DNA of 64,000 nt from Cryobacterium aureum (GTDB lineage: Bacteria; Actinomycetota; Actinomycetes; Actinomycetales; Microbacteriaceae), in assembly GCF_002954245.1 (NCBI RefSeq), contig NZ_PPTG01000005.1, positions 62,001 through 126,000 of the forward strand. The letters run 5' to 3'. Position numbers and translations under genes: made by a program. Numbering within the stretch: the first letter of the stretch is position 1; each line of letters begins with the position of its first letter. The notes under the pieces were generated by a model. It ran no database searches. It worked only from the letters and a program-made list of their open reading frames with translations, and was not told the origin of the DNA. Shown in pieces: positions 36,700 to 45,974 of this stretch.

Positions 36700-37968
36700 A
36701 TGCCCGACGTCATCATGCCCCGCCTCTCCGACACCATGGAGGAGGGCGAACTCAGCCGCTGGATGAAACAGGTCGGCGACGAGATTCACAAGGGCGACGT
36801 ACTCGCCGAGATCGAGACCGACAAGGCCACGATGGACCTCGAAGCCTTCGACAACGGTATTCTCGAACAGCTGCTCGTCGTGGCCGGCGCCCTCGTTCCC
36901 ATCGGGGCACCGGTAGCCCGCATCGGCGACGGCAGCAACATCGTCGAAGGCGGCACGACGCCCGCAGCGCCTACCGCTCCGGTAGCGGATGCCGTGGCTC
37001 CAGCCGCGCCCGCCGCCGCTGCCGCGGCGGCAACACCTGCCGTCCTGGCACCCGCCTCGGCAACACCCGCTGCCCCGGTGGCAACCGGCGAGCTGCGTAC
37101 CTCTCCGCTGGCCCGCAAGATCGGTCGCGAGCACGGCATCGACCTGCACACCATCGCGGGCACCGGGCCGCAGGGCCGCATCACCCGCACCGACGTCGAC
37201 ACGGCTATCGTCGCGCAGGCGGCCGCAGCATCCGCCCCGGCACCGATCGAGGCAGTCGCCGCCGCAACGCCGGTCGTTTCGACGGATTCGATCTCCGTTC
37301 CGGTCAGCCGTATCCGCGCCGTTACGGCCCGCCGGCTCACCGAGAGCCAGGCCGTGCCGCACTTCTTCCTCACCAGCGTCGTCAATGTGGAGCGACTCGT
37401 CGCGTTCCGCGCCGGCGCGAACGCCTCGCTTGAGACGATCGGCAGCAAGGTCAGCCTGAACGACCTGTTCGTGCGGGCCAGCGCGGTAGCGCTCCGTGCC
37501 CACCCCGAAGTCAACGCCTCGTGGGGCGACGGCGTCATTGTGCGCCACCAGCACGTCAACGTGGGCGTGGCGGTCGCGACCGACGACGGCCTGCTGGTTC
37601 CAGTTGTCGCCGACGCCGACCAGAAATCGCTCGCCGCCATTGCTACCGAGACGCGCGCCCTGGCCGGCCTGGCACGCACGGGCGGCTTGTCCCTCGCCCA
37701 GATGTCGGGCGGAACCTTCACCATCAGCAACCTCGGCATGTTCGGGATCGACTCGTTCACCGCCGTGTTGAACCCGCCGGAAGCCGGAATCCTGGCGATC
37801 GGTGCCGCGAGCGACGTTCCGGCCGTGCGAGACGGTGTTCTGGTGACCGTGCCCATGGTGAAGATCACCCTGACCGTCGACCATCGGGTACTCGACGGGG
37901 CCGTCGCCGCCGCGTTCCTGCGCGACCTCACGACCCTGCTCGAGGAGCCGCTGCGCATCGTTCTCTAA
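36700..37968 (+). CDS. pdhC: Dihydrolipoamide acetyltransferase E2
   Basis: Core E2 of the complex, 422 residues: one lipoyl domain with the modified Lys in ETDKATMDLEAFDNG (about 39-53), an Ala/Pro linker of 45 residues, the peripheral-subunit-binding domain SPLARKIGREHGIDLHTI and GTGPQGRITRTDVD, and a catalytic domain with VDHRVLDGAV (His and Asp of the active site). No E3 gene follows, so lipoamide dehydrogenase must be encoded elsewhere. Its end overlaps by 4 bp the end of a converging small gene. Confidence 0.93.
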   Translation: MPDVIMPRLSDTMEEGELSRWMKQVGDEIHKGDVLAEIETDKATMDLEAFDNGILEQLLVVAGALVPIGAPVARIGDGSNIVEGGTTPAAPTAPVADAVAPAAPAAAAAAATPAVLAPASATPAAPVATGELRTSPLARKIGREHGIDLHTIAGTGPQGRITRTDVDTAIVAQAAAASAPAPIEAVAAATPVVSTDSISVPVSRIRAVTARRLTESQAVPHFFLTSVVNVERLVAFRAGANASLETIGSKVSLNDLFVRASAVALRAHPEVNASWGDGVIVRHQHVNVGVAVATDDGLLVPVVADADQKSLAAIATETRALAGLARTGGLSLAQMSGGTFTISNLGMFGIDSFTAVLNPPEAGILAIGAASDVPAVRDGVLVTVPMVKITLTVDHRVLDGAVAAAFLRDLTTLLEEPLRIVL

Positions 37969-38201
37969 CCCGGTCCGCCCCGGCGCCCGCGCGGCTCGGG
38001 CGCTGGTGGCACCTCTTTCGCAGCCACGACGTCGGCCATGGCGAGCATGACCAGACCGCGCTTGGTCTCCACCGAAACGGATGCCGCGCTGCGGCCGCGC
38101 AGAAAGCCCAGCGCGTCCGTGTACCCACCGGGGATTCGGCACCGCACGACGACGCGGGTGCCGAGCGGGGCATCCGCTAAGAACTCGAAGGGCGAGCTCA
38201 T
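37965..38201 (-). CDS. Small SH3-like protein (Rv0428c N-terminal-domain type)
   Basis: A 78-residue protein: LGTRVVVRCRIPGGYTDALG, then a short strand-rich part (VSVETKRGLVMLAMADVVAA) and a Pro/Arg/Gly tail. It looks like the small beta-barrel domain that precedes the acetyltransferase domain in Rv0428c-type proteins, here without the acetyltransferase. Function unknown. It starts inside the end of ktrA (4-bp overlap) and so is probably co-transcribed with the potassium genes. Confidence 0.7.
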   Translation of the reverse strand: MSSPFEFLADAPLGTRVVVRCRIPGGYTDALGFLRGRSAASVSVETKRGLVMLAMADVVAAKEVPPAPEPRGRRGGPG

Positions 38202-38896
38202 CGCATGAGACTGTATTCTTCGACCCGCGCCGATTCTCCGGCGATGAGGATGATGTCGCCGTCTTCGATCACGGTGTCGAGCGAGGTATAGCTCCAGCCG
38301 GCACCGGGCCGGTGAAAAGCCGTTACGGTGATACCGTACCGGGCGCGCACTTTGGCCTGGCCAAGCGGCACGCCAATCAGCGAGCGTGGCGGAGCCGTTT
38401 TGACCAAGGCGAAATTCTCGCCAATCTCGATGTAGTCCTGCATGGCGCCGCGCACCAGGTGGGCGACGCGCTGCCCCATGTCCTTCTCCGGGTAGATGAC
38501 GTGGTTGACGCCGAGCTGGGTGAGAATCTCGCCGTGCGGGTCGCTGACGGCTTTCGCCCAGATGTTGGCAATGCCGAGTTTGAGCAGCAGCGAAGCGGTG
38601 AGAATATTCGCTTGGATATCGCCGCCGATCGCCACGACCACGCTGGAGAAGTCCGGCACTGAGAGCTCCCGCAGGGTCGCCTCCTTGGTCGAATCGGCGC
38701 GCACCACGTGGGTGAGCAGCCGGTTGTGCAGCTGCACGACCTCTTCGTCGCCGTCGATGCCGAGCACCTCGGTGCCGCTCTTCATGAGCTCGAGGGCCAG
38801 GGCGCTGCCGAACCGCCCCAGACCAATGACCACCACGGACTCGGCCTCGGCCAGGCGCGCGGGGTCACGATGCCCGAACAGGGAATATTTAGCCAA
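38198..38896 (-). CDS. ktrA: Potassium uptake regulatory subunit with RCK domain
   Basis: A 232-residue cytoplasmic gating protein: RCK_N Rossmann domain with the nucleotide loop VVVIGLGRFGSALALELM at about 18-35 and acidic strand end GIDGDEE, then an RCK_C domain (GVPLGQAKVRARYGITVTAF). It binds adenine nucleotide and opens the KtrB pore. A TTG at 38896 (product LAKYSLFGHRDP) is preferred: it overlaps the ktrB stop by 8 bp (TTGGCTAA) and has GAAAGG upstream; the ATG at 38950 lies deep inside ktrB. Confidence 0.88.
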   Translation of the reverse strand: MAKYSLFGHRDPARLAEAESVVVIGLGRFGSALALELMKSGTEVLGIDGDEEVVQLHNRLLTHVVRADSTKEATLRELSVPDFSSVVVAIGGDIQANILTASLLLKLGIANIWAKAVSDPHGEILTQLGVNHVIYPEKDMGQRVAHLVRGAMQDYIEIGENFALVKTAPPRSLIGVPLGQAKVRARYGITVTAFHRPGAGWSYTSLDTVIEDGDIILIAGESARVEEYSLMR

Positions 38897-40328
38897 TGAT
38901 CGGCCTTTCTTTGGGGTACTCGTAGGTAGAACGCCGATCGCGCAGAGCAATGGCCGAGGCGAAGGTGATCGGGCCGAGCCGGCCGATGAACATGAGCAGA
39001 ATCAAGATGAGCTGCCCCTCCCACGGCAGGCCCGCTGTGATGCCGGTGGACAGCCCCACGGTCGCGAACGCACTGATGGTCTCGAACAGCAGCGCGTCCA
39101 GGGAAATCTCCGTCATGAGCATGAGCGCCGCGGTGGCGGCAATGATGACGCCGACAGCGAGCAGGGCGATCGTGATGGCCTCGCGGTGCACCGCCCGTGA
39201 GAGCCGCTTGCCGAACACGTTCACGGCCACCTGGCCGCGGACCTCGGTCCACAGAATGAAGAACAGCACAGCGAAGGTCGTGATCTTGATGCCGCCGGCG
39301 GTTCCGGCCGGACCTCCACCGATCAGCATGAGAACGTCCATGCCGAGCAGGGTCGCGGAGTCCAGCTGGCCAATGTCGACGCTGTTGAATCCCGCAGTGC
39401 GGGTCTGCACTGACTGAAAGAACCCGGCGAGCAACTTGCCCGGCCAGTCCAGCGGGCCGAGCGTATTCGGATTCGACCATTCAACCGCGGTGATATATGC
39501 CGTCCCGAGAATAAGCAGTGCGATCGTGCCGGCGAGGACGATTCGGGTGTTCATGGTCCAGGTGCGAATCGACCAGCTGAACGGACGCGTCCGCAGCTGC
39601 CGCCGCAGCTGCACGATCACCGGAAAGCCCAGGCCCCCAAGAATGACGGCGGCGCTGATCGGCAGGCAGATCCAGGCATCCGTTGCGTAGCCCATGAGAT
39701 TGTCGCTGAACAATGCAAATCCGGCGTTGTTGAAGCTCGACACCGAGTGGAACACCCCCAGCCAGATGGCCCGACCAACGGGCTCGCCGTAGCCGAGCGT
39801 GAACCGCAGCGCGAGCAGGACGGCTACGGTGATTTCGATCGCGACCGAGATACGTACGACACCAAAGACGAGTCCCTTCACGTCTTCGAGGCCGACACTC
39901 TTGGTTTCGGCGGCCGCCGTGATGCGTGATCTGAGGGAGAGCTTGCGGGCGATCGCCAGACCCACCACCGAGGCGAACGACATGATCCCGAAACCGCCGA
40001 TTTGAATCAGCAGCAGAATGACGATCTGGCCGAACGGCGTCCAGTACACCGCGGTATCGACGACGGTCAGCCCGGTGACGCAGACCGCGCTCGTCGCGGT
40101 GAACAGCGCCTCCAGAAATGAGGCCCCGCCCGGTCCGACCCGGGCATTCGGCAGCATCAGCAGTGCCGTACCACCGAGAATGGTCAGGGCGAAGCCCGAA
40201 ACGACAACTTGCGCCGGATGCAGCCGGTGCCGCTTCGTTGTATTGCCGCGTTCGCGGACGGCCCGTGAGTGCACGGAGCCAACTCTACGCCGGGCACGCG
40301 CCAGGGGTTGTGCACGATTCGTCGACAT
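38889..40328 (-). CDS. ktrB: TrkH/KtrB-family potassium transporter
   Basis: Pore subunit of 479 residues with repeated membrane-pore-membrane units; one filter region is seen as TATSAVCVTGLTVVDTAVYW, others at SSFNNAGFALFSDN, RTAGFNSVDIGQLD and FATVGLSTGITAGLP. The first 30 residues are basic and cytoplasmic (ARARRRVGSVHSRAVRERG). Paired with the RCK subunit gene directly downstream. Imports K+, probably with Na+ coupling. Confidence 0.92.
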   Translation of the reverse strand: MSTNRAQPLARARRRVGSVHSRAVRERGNTTKRHRLHPAQVVVSGFALTILGGTALLMLPNARVGPGGASFLEALFTATSAVCVTGLTVVDTAVYWTPFGQIVILLLIQIGGFGIMSFASVVGLAIARKLSLRSRITAAAETKSVGLEDVKGLVFGVVRISVAIEITVAVLLALRFTLGYGEPVGRAIWLGVFHSVSSFNNAGFALFSDNLMGYATDAWICLPISAAVILGGLGFPVIVQLRRQLRTRPFSWSIRTWTMNTRIVLAGTIALLILGTAYITAVEWSNPNTLGPLDWPGKLLAGFFQSVQTRTAGFNSVDIGQLDSATLLGMDVLMLIGGGPAGTAGGIKITTFAVLFFILWTEVRGQVAVNVFGKRLSRAVHREAITIALLAVGVIIAATAALMLMTEISLDALLFETISAFATVGLSTGITAGLPWEGQLILILLMFIGRLGPITFASAIALRDRRSTYEYPKERPIIG

Positions 40329-40430
40329 ATAGTTCTACTCGGTTCAGACCGCTTCGTCTACCCCCTCGGGCCAAGAAAGAGATACCGCTCGAAGTGCGGG
40401 ATACTGCATTTGAGGGGTGAGACGAAACAC

Positions 40431-40988
40431 ATGGTGCGCGAGGGGACCGAGCCGGGCGGAATGCAGATTTTGCGACCCCGGCGAAAGCTGGTCGCGCGGT
40501 CGATCGTCGCTGCACTGTCGTTCATGTTGCCCCTACTGATCGTGCTGTATTGGCTCGCTATTCCCCGCGACACCTGGATGTTCGTCGCCGCCGTTCAGCT
40601 CGGCCTGACCGTTCTCGGAGTGGTCGCTGTGTGCGGAGCACGCAAGATGTGCGTCACCGTGACGGGTACGCGTCTGGAGAGCCGAAACCTGCTGGGCCGC
40701 CTGACCACGATTGACACGGCCGATATTGCCAGCGTTCTGCTCGTCGATGTCTATCAGAACGGGGTGGTCGACACGCTCCCGCACCTGTATCTGCTGGACT
40801 CCGCCGGCGACGTACTCCTCCGTCTCCGGGGCCAGTTCTGGCCCCAATCGGGGCTCGAGAATGTGATCGACACGCTCGGGGTAGCCGTCGTGCGCCCCCC
40901 CGACCCGCTCACCCTGGCCGAGCTAGGGCGCCTCCGCCCGCAGCTGGTTCACCGCTGGACGCGGCGCACCGCTCGGCTGGGCCTCTAA
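40431..40988 (+). CDS. Two-helix membrane protein of unknown function
   Basis: A 185-residue protein with two membrane segments near the N terminus (SIVAALSFMLPLLIVLYWLA and MFVAAVQLGLTVLGVVAV), then a 110-residue cytoplasmic beta-rich domain (VTVTGTRLESRNLLGRLTTI, LLVDVYQNGVVDTLPHLYLL) resembling bacterial PH-like domains. It is divergent from ktrB and alone. Starts at ATG 40431 or 40461. No function can be assigned. Confidence 0.75.
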   Translation: MVREGTEPGGMQILRPRRKLVARSIVAALSFMLPLLIVLYWLAIPRDTWMFVAAVQLGLTVLGVVAVCGARKMCVTVTGTRLESRNLLGRLTTIDTADIASVLLVDVYQNGVVDTLPHLYLLDSAGDVLLRLRGQFWPQSGLENVIDTLGVAVVRPPDPLTLAELGRLRPQLVHRWTRRTARLGL

Positions 40989-41051
40989 AATTTCCGCCGG
41001 TCCGGGCCGCTGAGGCGCAGCCGACTGCGTGGTTGGCGCCCACTCTGCCAT

Positions 41052-42437
41052 CTAGTGCCCCCGGCCCGACACGACGTCGGCTATGCGTGCCAGTGGCGAC
41101 GTCGTTCGATGGCCGGCGAGCTCCGCTCGATCCGCCAGCGAATAGGCTCGGTAGAGTGCTGTGACGGCCAGCCAGCGCAATGGCTCCGGCTCCCACGCGC
41201 GCACCCGGTGGTTTACCCAGGGCAACCGAACCAAGTCGCTGTCCCGGCCGAGAATGAGGTCGGTCAGCGTGCGCCCGGCGAGGTTCGTGGTCGCGACCCC
41301 GGTACCCACGTAGCCGCCGGCCCAGGCCAGTCCGGTCTGCGGGTCGAGACCGACGGTGGCGGCCCAGTCTCGGGGAACACCGAGCACACCGGACCAGGCG
41401 TGGTCGATGCGGGCGCTCGACGTCGCCGGAAAGAAGCGCACCAGAATGTCACGGAGGGCGTCGACGGTGGCCTGCGGGGTTTGGCCGTCGGCATCCGTTT
41501 GCGAACCGAAGCGGTATGGCACGCCACGCCCGCCGATCGCGATGCGGTCGTCGCTCGTGCGCTGCGCGTACATGTATGCGTGGGCCATGTCGCCCAGGGT
41601 TTCCCGGCCCGACCAGCCAATACTCTCCCACACGGATGCCGCCAGCGGCTCGGTCGCGATCAGCGACGAATTCATGGGGAGCCAGGTTCGGTGCAGTCCC
41701 TTGAGGCCGGCCGTGAACCCCTCCGTGGCACGCACGACGAACGTGCCCTCGACGGTTCCGGCAGCGGTCACCGCCCGGTGCGGCGCGATCTCGCTCACCG
41801 GGGTGTTCTCGTAGATCTCCACTCCGAGGGCTTCGACAGCGCGGGCCAGGCCGGCTACGAGCACGGCCGGGTTGATGCGGGCGCAGTGCGGATGCCACAT
41901 GGCCCCGGTGGCGCCCGCCACGTTGATGCGGTTCTGCGCCGCGGTTTTCGAGAGCAATTCAACGTCGGTGTGCGCCCACGTTTGCTCGGCACGGGCAGTC
42001 TGTTCCAGCCGGTGCTGTTGCGCCGGGTCGTAGGCCACCGTGAACTCGCCACCCTTGACGATTCCCGCGTCGATGTCTTCGAGGGCCGCAACCCGGATAA
42101 CCTCATCGACCGTGTCGTTCATCGCGGCTTGAAACTGTTCGGCGGCGGGGCGGCCGTGACTTTTCACGTACTGCTCGCGGCCGCCGGTGACCGAGTTGGT
42201 CAGCCAGCCGCCGTTCCGGCCGGAGGCGCCGAAGCCGGCGAAGCGCGCCTCCAATACGATGACGCGCAGCTGGGGCGCCGCCTTCTTGAGGTAGTAGGCC
42301 GTCCACAGCCCGGTGTAGCCGGCGCCGACGATGACGACATGGGCTTGGGTCGACCCGGGCAGGGCTGCGCGCGGGGCTGGCTGACCGAGCTGGTTCCACC
42401 AGAACGAGACCTGTCCGTTCTGCCGGGCTTTCGTCAC
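41052..42437 (-). CDS. FAD-dependent amino acid/amine oxidoreductase (DAO family)
   Basis: A 461-residue flavoprotein of the DadA/PuuB type. FAD-binding fold VVIVGAGYTGLWTAYYLKKA at about 35-54, GFGASGRNGGW typical of gamma-glutamylputrescine oxidase and relatives, and the C-terminal GGYVGTGVATTNLAGR that caps FAD. Likely oxidises a secondary or primary amine to imine, with O2 as acceptor; substrate not known. GTG 42437 overlaps the PAP2 stop (GTGA), so both form an operon although their functions do not obviously match. Confidence 0.87.
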   Translation of the reverse strand: MTKARQNGQVSFWWNQLGQPAPRAALPGSTQAHVVIVGAGYTGLWTAYYLKKAAPQLRVIVLEARFAGFGASGRNGGWLTNSVTGGREQYVKSHGRPAAEQFQAAMNDTVDEVIRVAALEDIDAGIVKGGEFTVAYDPAQQHRLEQTARAEQTWAHTDVELLSKTAAQNRINVAGATGAMWHPHCARINPAVLVAGLARAVEALGVEIYENTPVSEIAPHRAVTAAGTVEGTFVVRATEGFTAGLKGLHRTWLPMNSSLIATEPLAASVWESIGWSGRETLGDMAHAYMYAQRTSDDRIAIGGRGVPYRFGSQTDADGQTPQATVDALRDILVRFFPATSSARIDHAWSGVLGVPRDWAATVGLDPQTGLAWAGGYVGTGVATTNLAGRTLTDLILGRDSDLVRLPWVNHRVRAWEPEPLRWLAVTALYRAYSLADRAELAGHRTTSPLARIADVVSGRGH

Positions 42438-43138
42438 GACCTGGCTTCTTTCTGTCGCTGCCGTTCGAGTCGACGCCGTGCGGCCAGTTCCCGTTCGCCA
42501 TCGAGTTTGGCGGCGACCGGAGCCCACAGCACGATGGCGACACCGGCGCCGAGCAATAACCCACCGATGGTATCGGTGAGCCAGTGCGCCCCCAGATACG
42601 TGCGGCTGAGCAGCATCACGATCGTGTACGCGGCGCCGGCGAGCGCCACCCAGAATCGCGGAAAAATAATGGCAAGGCACACCGCCATGGTCGCCGCATT
42701 GGCGACATGGCCAGAAGGAAACGACCCAAAATCGGAGACGACCAGCATGTCTTCAGGACGCGCCCGTCCAAATACCTGTTTGAGCAGTTGCACGCCGCCC
42801 GCACTCAGCACCGTGGCCACGAGGTAGTACCCCGCCGCCCACGGCCGTTTGAACAGCACGATCACGAGGATGATGGCGAGCGGCACGACCAGAACGCCGA
42901 ACAGGCCGCCGCCGAGCGCGTTCATGAACAGCGACGGAATTTCCCAGACCGGCGAGCGGTGCTCGATGATCTCGCCCATCCACTCGGTGTCAACCTCGAG
43001 GGCGACGCCGTTGGCCCGCACGACCACCACGAGGCCGAGCAGGGCGGTGAGCGCGAGGGCGGACAGCCCGCTGATGACGGGCCAGCGACGTGAGATGCGG
43101 CGTGCGGCGGGGTCGGCGGCGCGTTCCGGGTTAGTCAT
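42434..43138 (-). CDS. PAP2-family membrane phosphatase
   Basis: A 234-residue membrane phosphatase with the complete three-part PAP2 motif: KQVFGRARP, FPSGHVANAATM and SRTYLGAHWLTD. About five to six helices. Acts on lipid phosphates such as phosphatidic acid or undecaprenyl pyrophosphate at the outer face. Followed by and coupled to the FAD oxidoreductase. Confidence 0.92.
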   Translation of the reverse strand: MTNPERAADPAARRISRRWPVISGLSALALTALLGLVVVVRANGVALEVDTEWMGEIIEHRSPVWEIPSLFMNALGGGLFGVLVVPLAIILVIVLFKRPWAAGYYLVATVLSAGGVQLLKQVFGRARPEDMLVVSDFGSFPSGHVANAATMAVCLAIIFPRFWVALAGAAYTIVMLLSRTYLGAHWLTDTIGGLLLGAGVAIVLWAPVAAKLDGERELAARRRLERQRQKEARS

Positions 43139-43208
43139 CCCGCCATCGTAGGTCTATTGCCCCCGCACCGGGGCGACTCGCCGCCATCCGCTCGCTGTAT
43201 TACGCACG

Positions 43209-43274
43209 GGGCCCAGGCCCGGGCCCTGGGCCCAGTTTATAAACTGGGCCCGCGTTCACACCATGGGCCCAGTC
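43209..43274. repeat. GGGCCC palindrome element, copy 2
   Basis: Contains a near-palindrome of GGGCCC units (43209-43233), a perfect 24-bp palindrome (43228-43251, half-site GGGCCCAGTTTA), then GCGTTCACA and a third GGGCCC core. The block 43226-43274 is 41 of 49 identical to 10895-10943. Located between the PAP2 start and the MFS stop. Confidence 0.8.
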
Positions 43275-43314
43275 CGTGAGATACCTCGATCGTGGGCCAA
43301 GCGAGCGCCTCGGC

Positions 43315-44592
43315 CTAGCGGTCGAGCGCTGGCACGGTGCGCGGGCGCACGATCAGCCAGAGCGAAAGAATTGAGATCACGGCGGTGACGCCCATGACGG
43401 ATGCCATCGGTATCGCCGTGCCCACTCCGAGCAGTCCTACAATCGGCGAGATCAGACCGGCCACACCGAAGTTAGCTGCGCCGAGCAAGGACGCCGCGGT
43501 TCCGGCCTCGTGGCCGTGGGCGTTGAGCGCGATGACCTGAACGCTCGGCAGGGTGAAGCCGCAGGCCGCGATGAAGAACCAGAGCGGCACCAGGGTACCC
43601 CACAGCCCAATGCCGGCCAGGTCGAGCAGCACAATGGCAGCAGCGGTAATCAGCAACACGACCGTGGAGACGGAGAGAATCCACTGCGGCCCAATATTGA
43701 AGCGGTGCATCAGGCGGGAGCTCAGCTGCACGCCGGTGACCACACCGAGGGAGTTGACGGCGAACAGCAAACCGTACTCCTGCGGACTGAACTCATAGAC
43801 GTCCTGAAACAAAAACGGTGAGGCCGACAGGTACGAGAACAACCCGGTAAAGGTCATCGCCCCGATGATCGCGACGCCCACGAAGGTGCGGTCGCTCAGG
43901 ACCGCTTTGTAGCGTTGGCCGAGCGTGCTGTGGCCCTTCGCGTGGCGTTCGCTCTCGGGCAGGGTTTCAACGATCCAGAAGGCGACGGCCAGGATCACGA
44001 TGACGCCGTAGGCCGCGAGTACCCAGAAGATACCGCGCCAGTTCATGACGAGCAGAAGCTGCGAGCCGATCACCGGCGCCAGAACGGGCGCGAGGCCGCT
44101 GACCAGCGCGAGGCGGGAGAGCATCTTGACGAGCGGCTTGCCGCCGAACAGGTCGCGCACCATGGCCATGGCGACGACCGCACCGGCCGCGGCGCCAAAG
44201 CCCTGCAGCACGCGGAAGATGGCGAGCACGACGATGTCGTTCGACAGTGCCGCGCCGACGCAGGCGAGAATGTGCACACCGGTCGCGAGCATGAGCGGCA
44301 GCCGGCGGCCGACCTTGTCGCTCCAGGGGCCCACGACCAGCTGGCCGAAACCAAAACCAATCATGGTTCCGGTCAGGGTGAGCTGAATGACCGACGGCAA
44401 CACGTTGAATTCGCTTTCCAGAGTTGGAAAGGCCGGCAGATAGAGGTCGATGGTGAACGGGCCGAGCGCCGTGAGTGCCCCGAGAATGAGAATGTAGACG
44501 ATGCGCTGGCGCCGAGTCAGTTTGTCCCCGGGGTGCGCGGCGGTGGAGGCGAGTTGCGCGGCGCTAACCACGGGGATACTGGCAGTAATCAC
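43315..44592 (-). CDS. Bcr/CflA-type MFS multidrug exporter
   Basis: A 425-residue 12-helix exporter. MFS signature GPWSDKVGRRLPLM in the loop between helices 2 and 3, and the antiporter-type FRVLQGFGAAAGAVVAMAMV in helix 5, as in Bcr/CflA drug:H+ antiporters. Lies 35 bp downstream of a ROK regulator gene on the same strand, so the regulator may control it. Drug specificity cannot be read. Confidence 0.9.
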   Translation of the reverse strand: MITASIPVVSAAQLASTAAHPGDKLTRRQRIVYILILGALTALGPFTIDLYLPAFPTLESEFNVLPSVIQLTLTGTMIGFGFGQLVVGPWSDKVGRRLPLMLATGVHILACVGAALSNDIVVLAIFRVLQGFGAAAGAVVAMAMVRDLFGGKPLVKMLSRLALVSGLAPVLAPVIGSQLLLVMNWRGIFWVLAAYGVIVILAVAFWIVETLPESERHAKGHSTLGQRYKAVLSDRTFVGVAIIGAMTFTGLFSYLSASPFLFQDVYEFSPQEYGLLFAVNSLGVVTGVQLSSRLMHRFNIGPQWILSVSTVVLLITAAAIVLLDLAGIGLWGTLVPLWFFIAACGFTLPSVQVIALNAHGHEAGTAASLLGAANFGVAGLISPIVGLLGVGTAIPMASVMGVTAVISILSLWLIVRPRTVPALDR

Positions 44593-44627
44593 GAAAACGG
44601 ATGTCCTTGGTCGGTCTGGAAACGATT

Positions 44628-45857
44628 TTAGAAAGTTGGTGCGGCCGTCTCGGCAGCTCTAGAGCTAAGCCGCGGTAGACCCGCAGTATTCCCCTGATCC
44701 TGCTGCGGGTCCAGCAGCAGTGCCTCGAAAGCGAGTTCAGCGGCCCCGATCATGAGCAGGTTGGAACCGAGCACAGCGGGCGTGATGCTGACCTCCGCGA
44801 ATGCTGCGGGGAGAGTCAGCGCGGCGACGGCGACGTTCAAACGCTCCGAATCGACCGCGTGGAGCGCCGCCAGAAAGCCGCCGAGCACGATGAGTTGCGG
44901 GTTGAGCATGTTGACGGCGCCGGCCAAGGCGATGGCCAGAAAATCGAGCTGTCGATTCACCAGGTTGCGCACGACGGGCGAGTCGGAGGCCACCAACGCG
45001 CGTTCCAGGGTGTCGGCATCCGTCGCGCCGGCGTGCAATCCGAGCGCGGCGAGCAGGGCGTGGCGGGTGACCTCGGCTTCGAGGGTGCCCGCGATGCCGG
45101 CCGAATCGGTGTTGGTGCCCGCGCTCACCCTGGTGTGGCCGAACTCCCCGGCATACCCGGCCCGGCCGCTGGCGGCAACGCCCCCGATCACGAGGCCGCC
45201 GCCGATACCGCTCGACCCGCCGTTGAGATAGACGAGGTCGGTCAGGCCCTGGCCAGCACCGAAATAGTGTTCGGCCGTGACGCCGAGGCTCGCGTCGTTG
45301 GCCGCGACCACCGGCAGGCCCGTCGCAGCAGCGAGCAGGTCGCAGAGCGGCTCGTCGACCCAACCGAGATGCGGGGCGTGGCGCACCAGGCCGTCAGTCG
45401 CGCGCACGAGACCGGGCACCGCCACTCCTATTCCGATTATGGAATATTCGCCGAGGTCGCGCTTCAGCTGGGTCACAATGCCGGTGGTGATCGTCACGGC
45501 CTCAGTGATTGACGGCGACGAGGGCATGGCATAGCGGATGAGCCGATGCACGACGCCGCTGAGGGCGACGACTCCCACGGTGATCGCGTCGATTTCCGGG
45601 TTCACGGCAATTGCCACCACTCGGTCGCTGGCCGCCACGATCGGGCTCGGCCGTCCGGCCAGCCGCGTCGGATCGGGGGTGCGTTCCTCGACCAGGCCGC
45701 GCTCGACCAGCTCTGCGACGAGTGCTCCGATGGTCGACCGGTTGAGGCCGGTCAGCCGGGTGAGTTGGGCGCGGGACGCTGCGCCGCTCCGGTGCACCAG
45801 GCGCAGGATGATCGACAGATTGTGGCGGCGAAGGTCGTCGTGGTTGGTGCCCTGCAC
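44628..45857 (-). CDS. ROK-family transcriptional regulator without the zinc motif
   Basis: A 409-residue ROK protein: N-terminal winged helix (SRAQLTRLTGLNRSTIGALV) and an ASKHA sugar-kinase-like domain with GVAVPGLVRATDG and SSGIGGGLVIGG. The usual ROK zinc motif CxCGxxGC is missing; its place holds NTDSAGIAGTLEAEV. It therefore probably acts as a repressor whose inducer site is modified, not as a kinase. Divergent from the epimerase gene and followed by the MFS gene, its likely targets. Very similar in layout to the ROK at 48107. Confidence 0.88.
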   Translation of the reverse strand: MQGTNHDDLRRHNLSIILRLVHRSGAASRAQLTRLTGLNRSTIGALVAELVERGLVEERTPDPTRLAGRPSPIVAASDRVVAIAVNPEIDAITVGVVALSGVVHRLIRYAMPSSPSITEAVTITTGIVTQLKRDLGEYSIIGIGVAVPGLVRATDGLVRHAPHLGWVDEPLCDLLAAATGLPVVAANDASLGVTAEHYFGAGQGLTDLVYLNGGSSGIGGGLVIGGVAASGRAGYAGEFGHTRVSAGTNTDSAGIAGTLEAEVTRHALLAALGLHAGATDADTLERALVASDSPVVRNLVNRQLDFLAIALAGAVNMLNPQLIVLGGFLAALHAVDSERLNVAVAALTLPAAFAEVSITPAVLGSNLLMIGAAELAFEALLLDPQQDQGNTAGLPRLSSRAAETAAPTF

Positions 45858-45974
45858 GGGATTCCTTTGCTCGTCGACGGTGTGTGTGGCAGTTCAGGTT
45901 ACTGCCGGGGAGACCGCAGACCACCGTGATACGTTGCCCAAGCCTACAAACCCTCGAGCCGCAAGGAATATCGC

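Noticed and set aside
41055-42827. 590-codon open frame antisense to the DAO-type oxidoreductase
   Set aside because: Arg/Gly/Val-rich shadow that runs across two genes; no motif.
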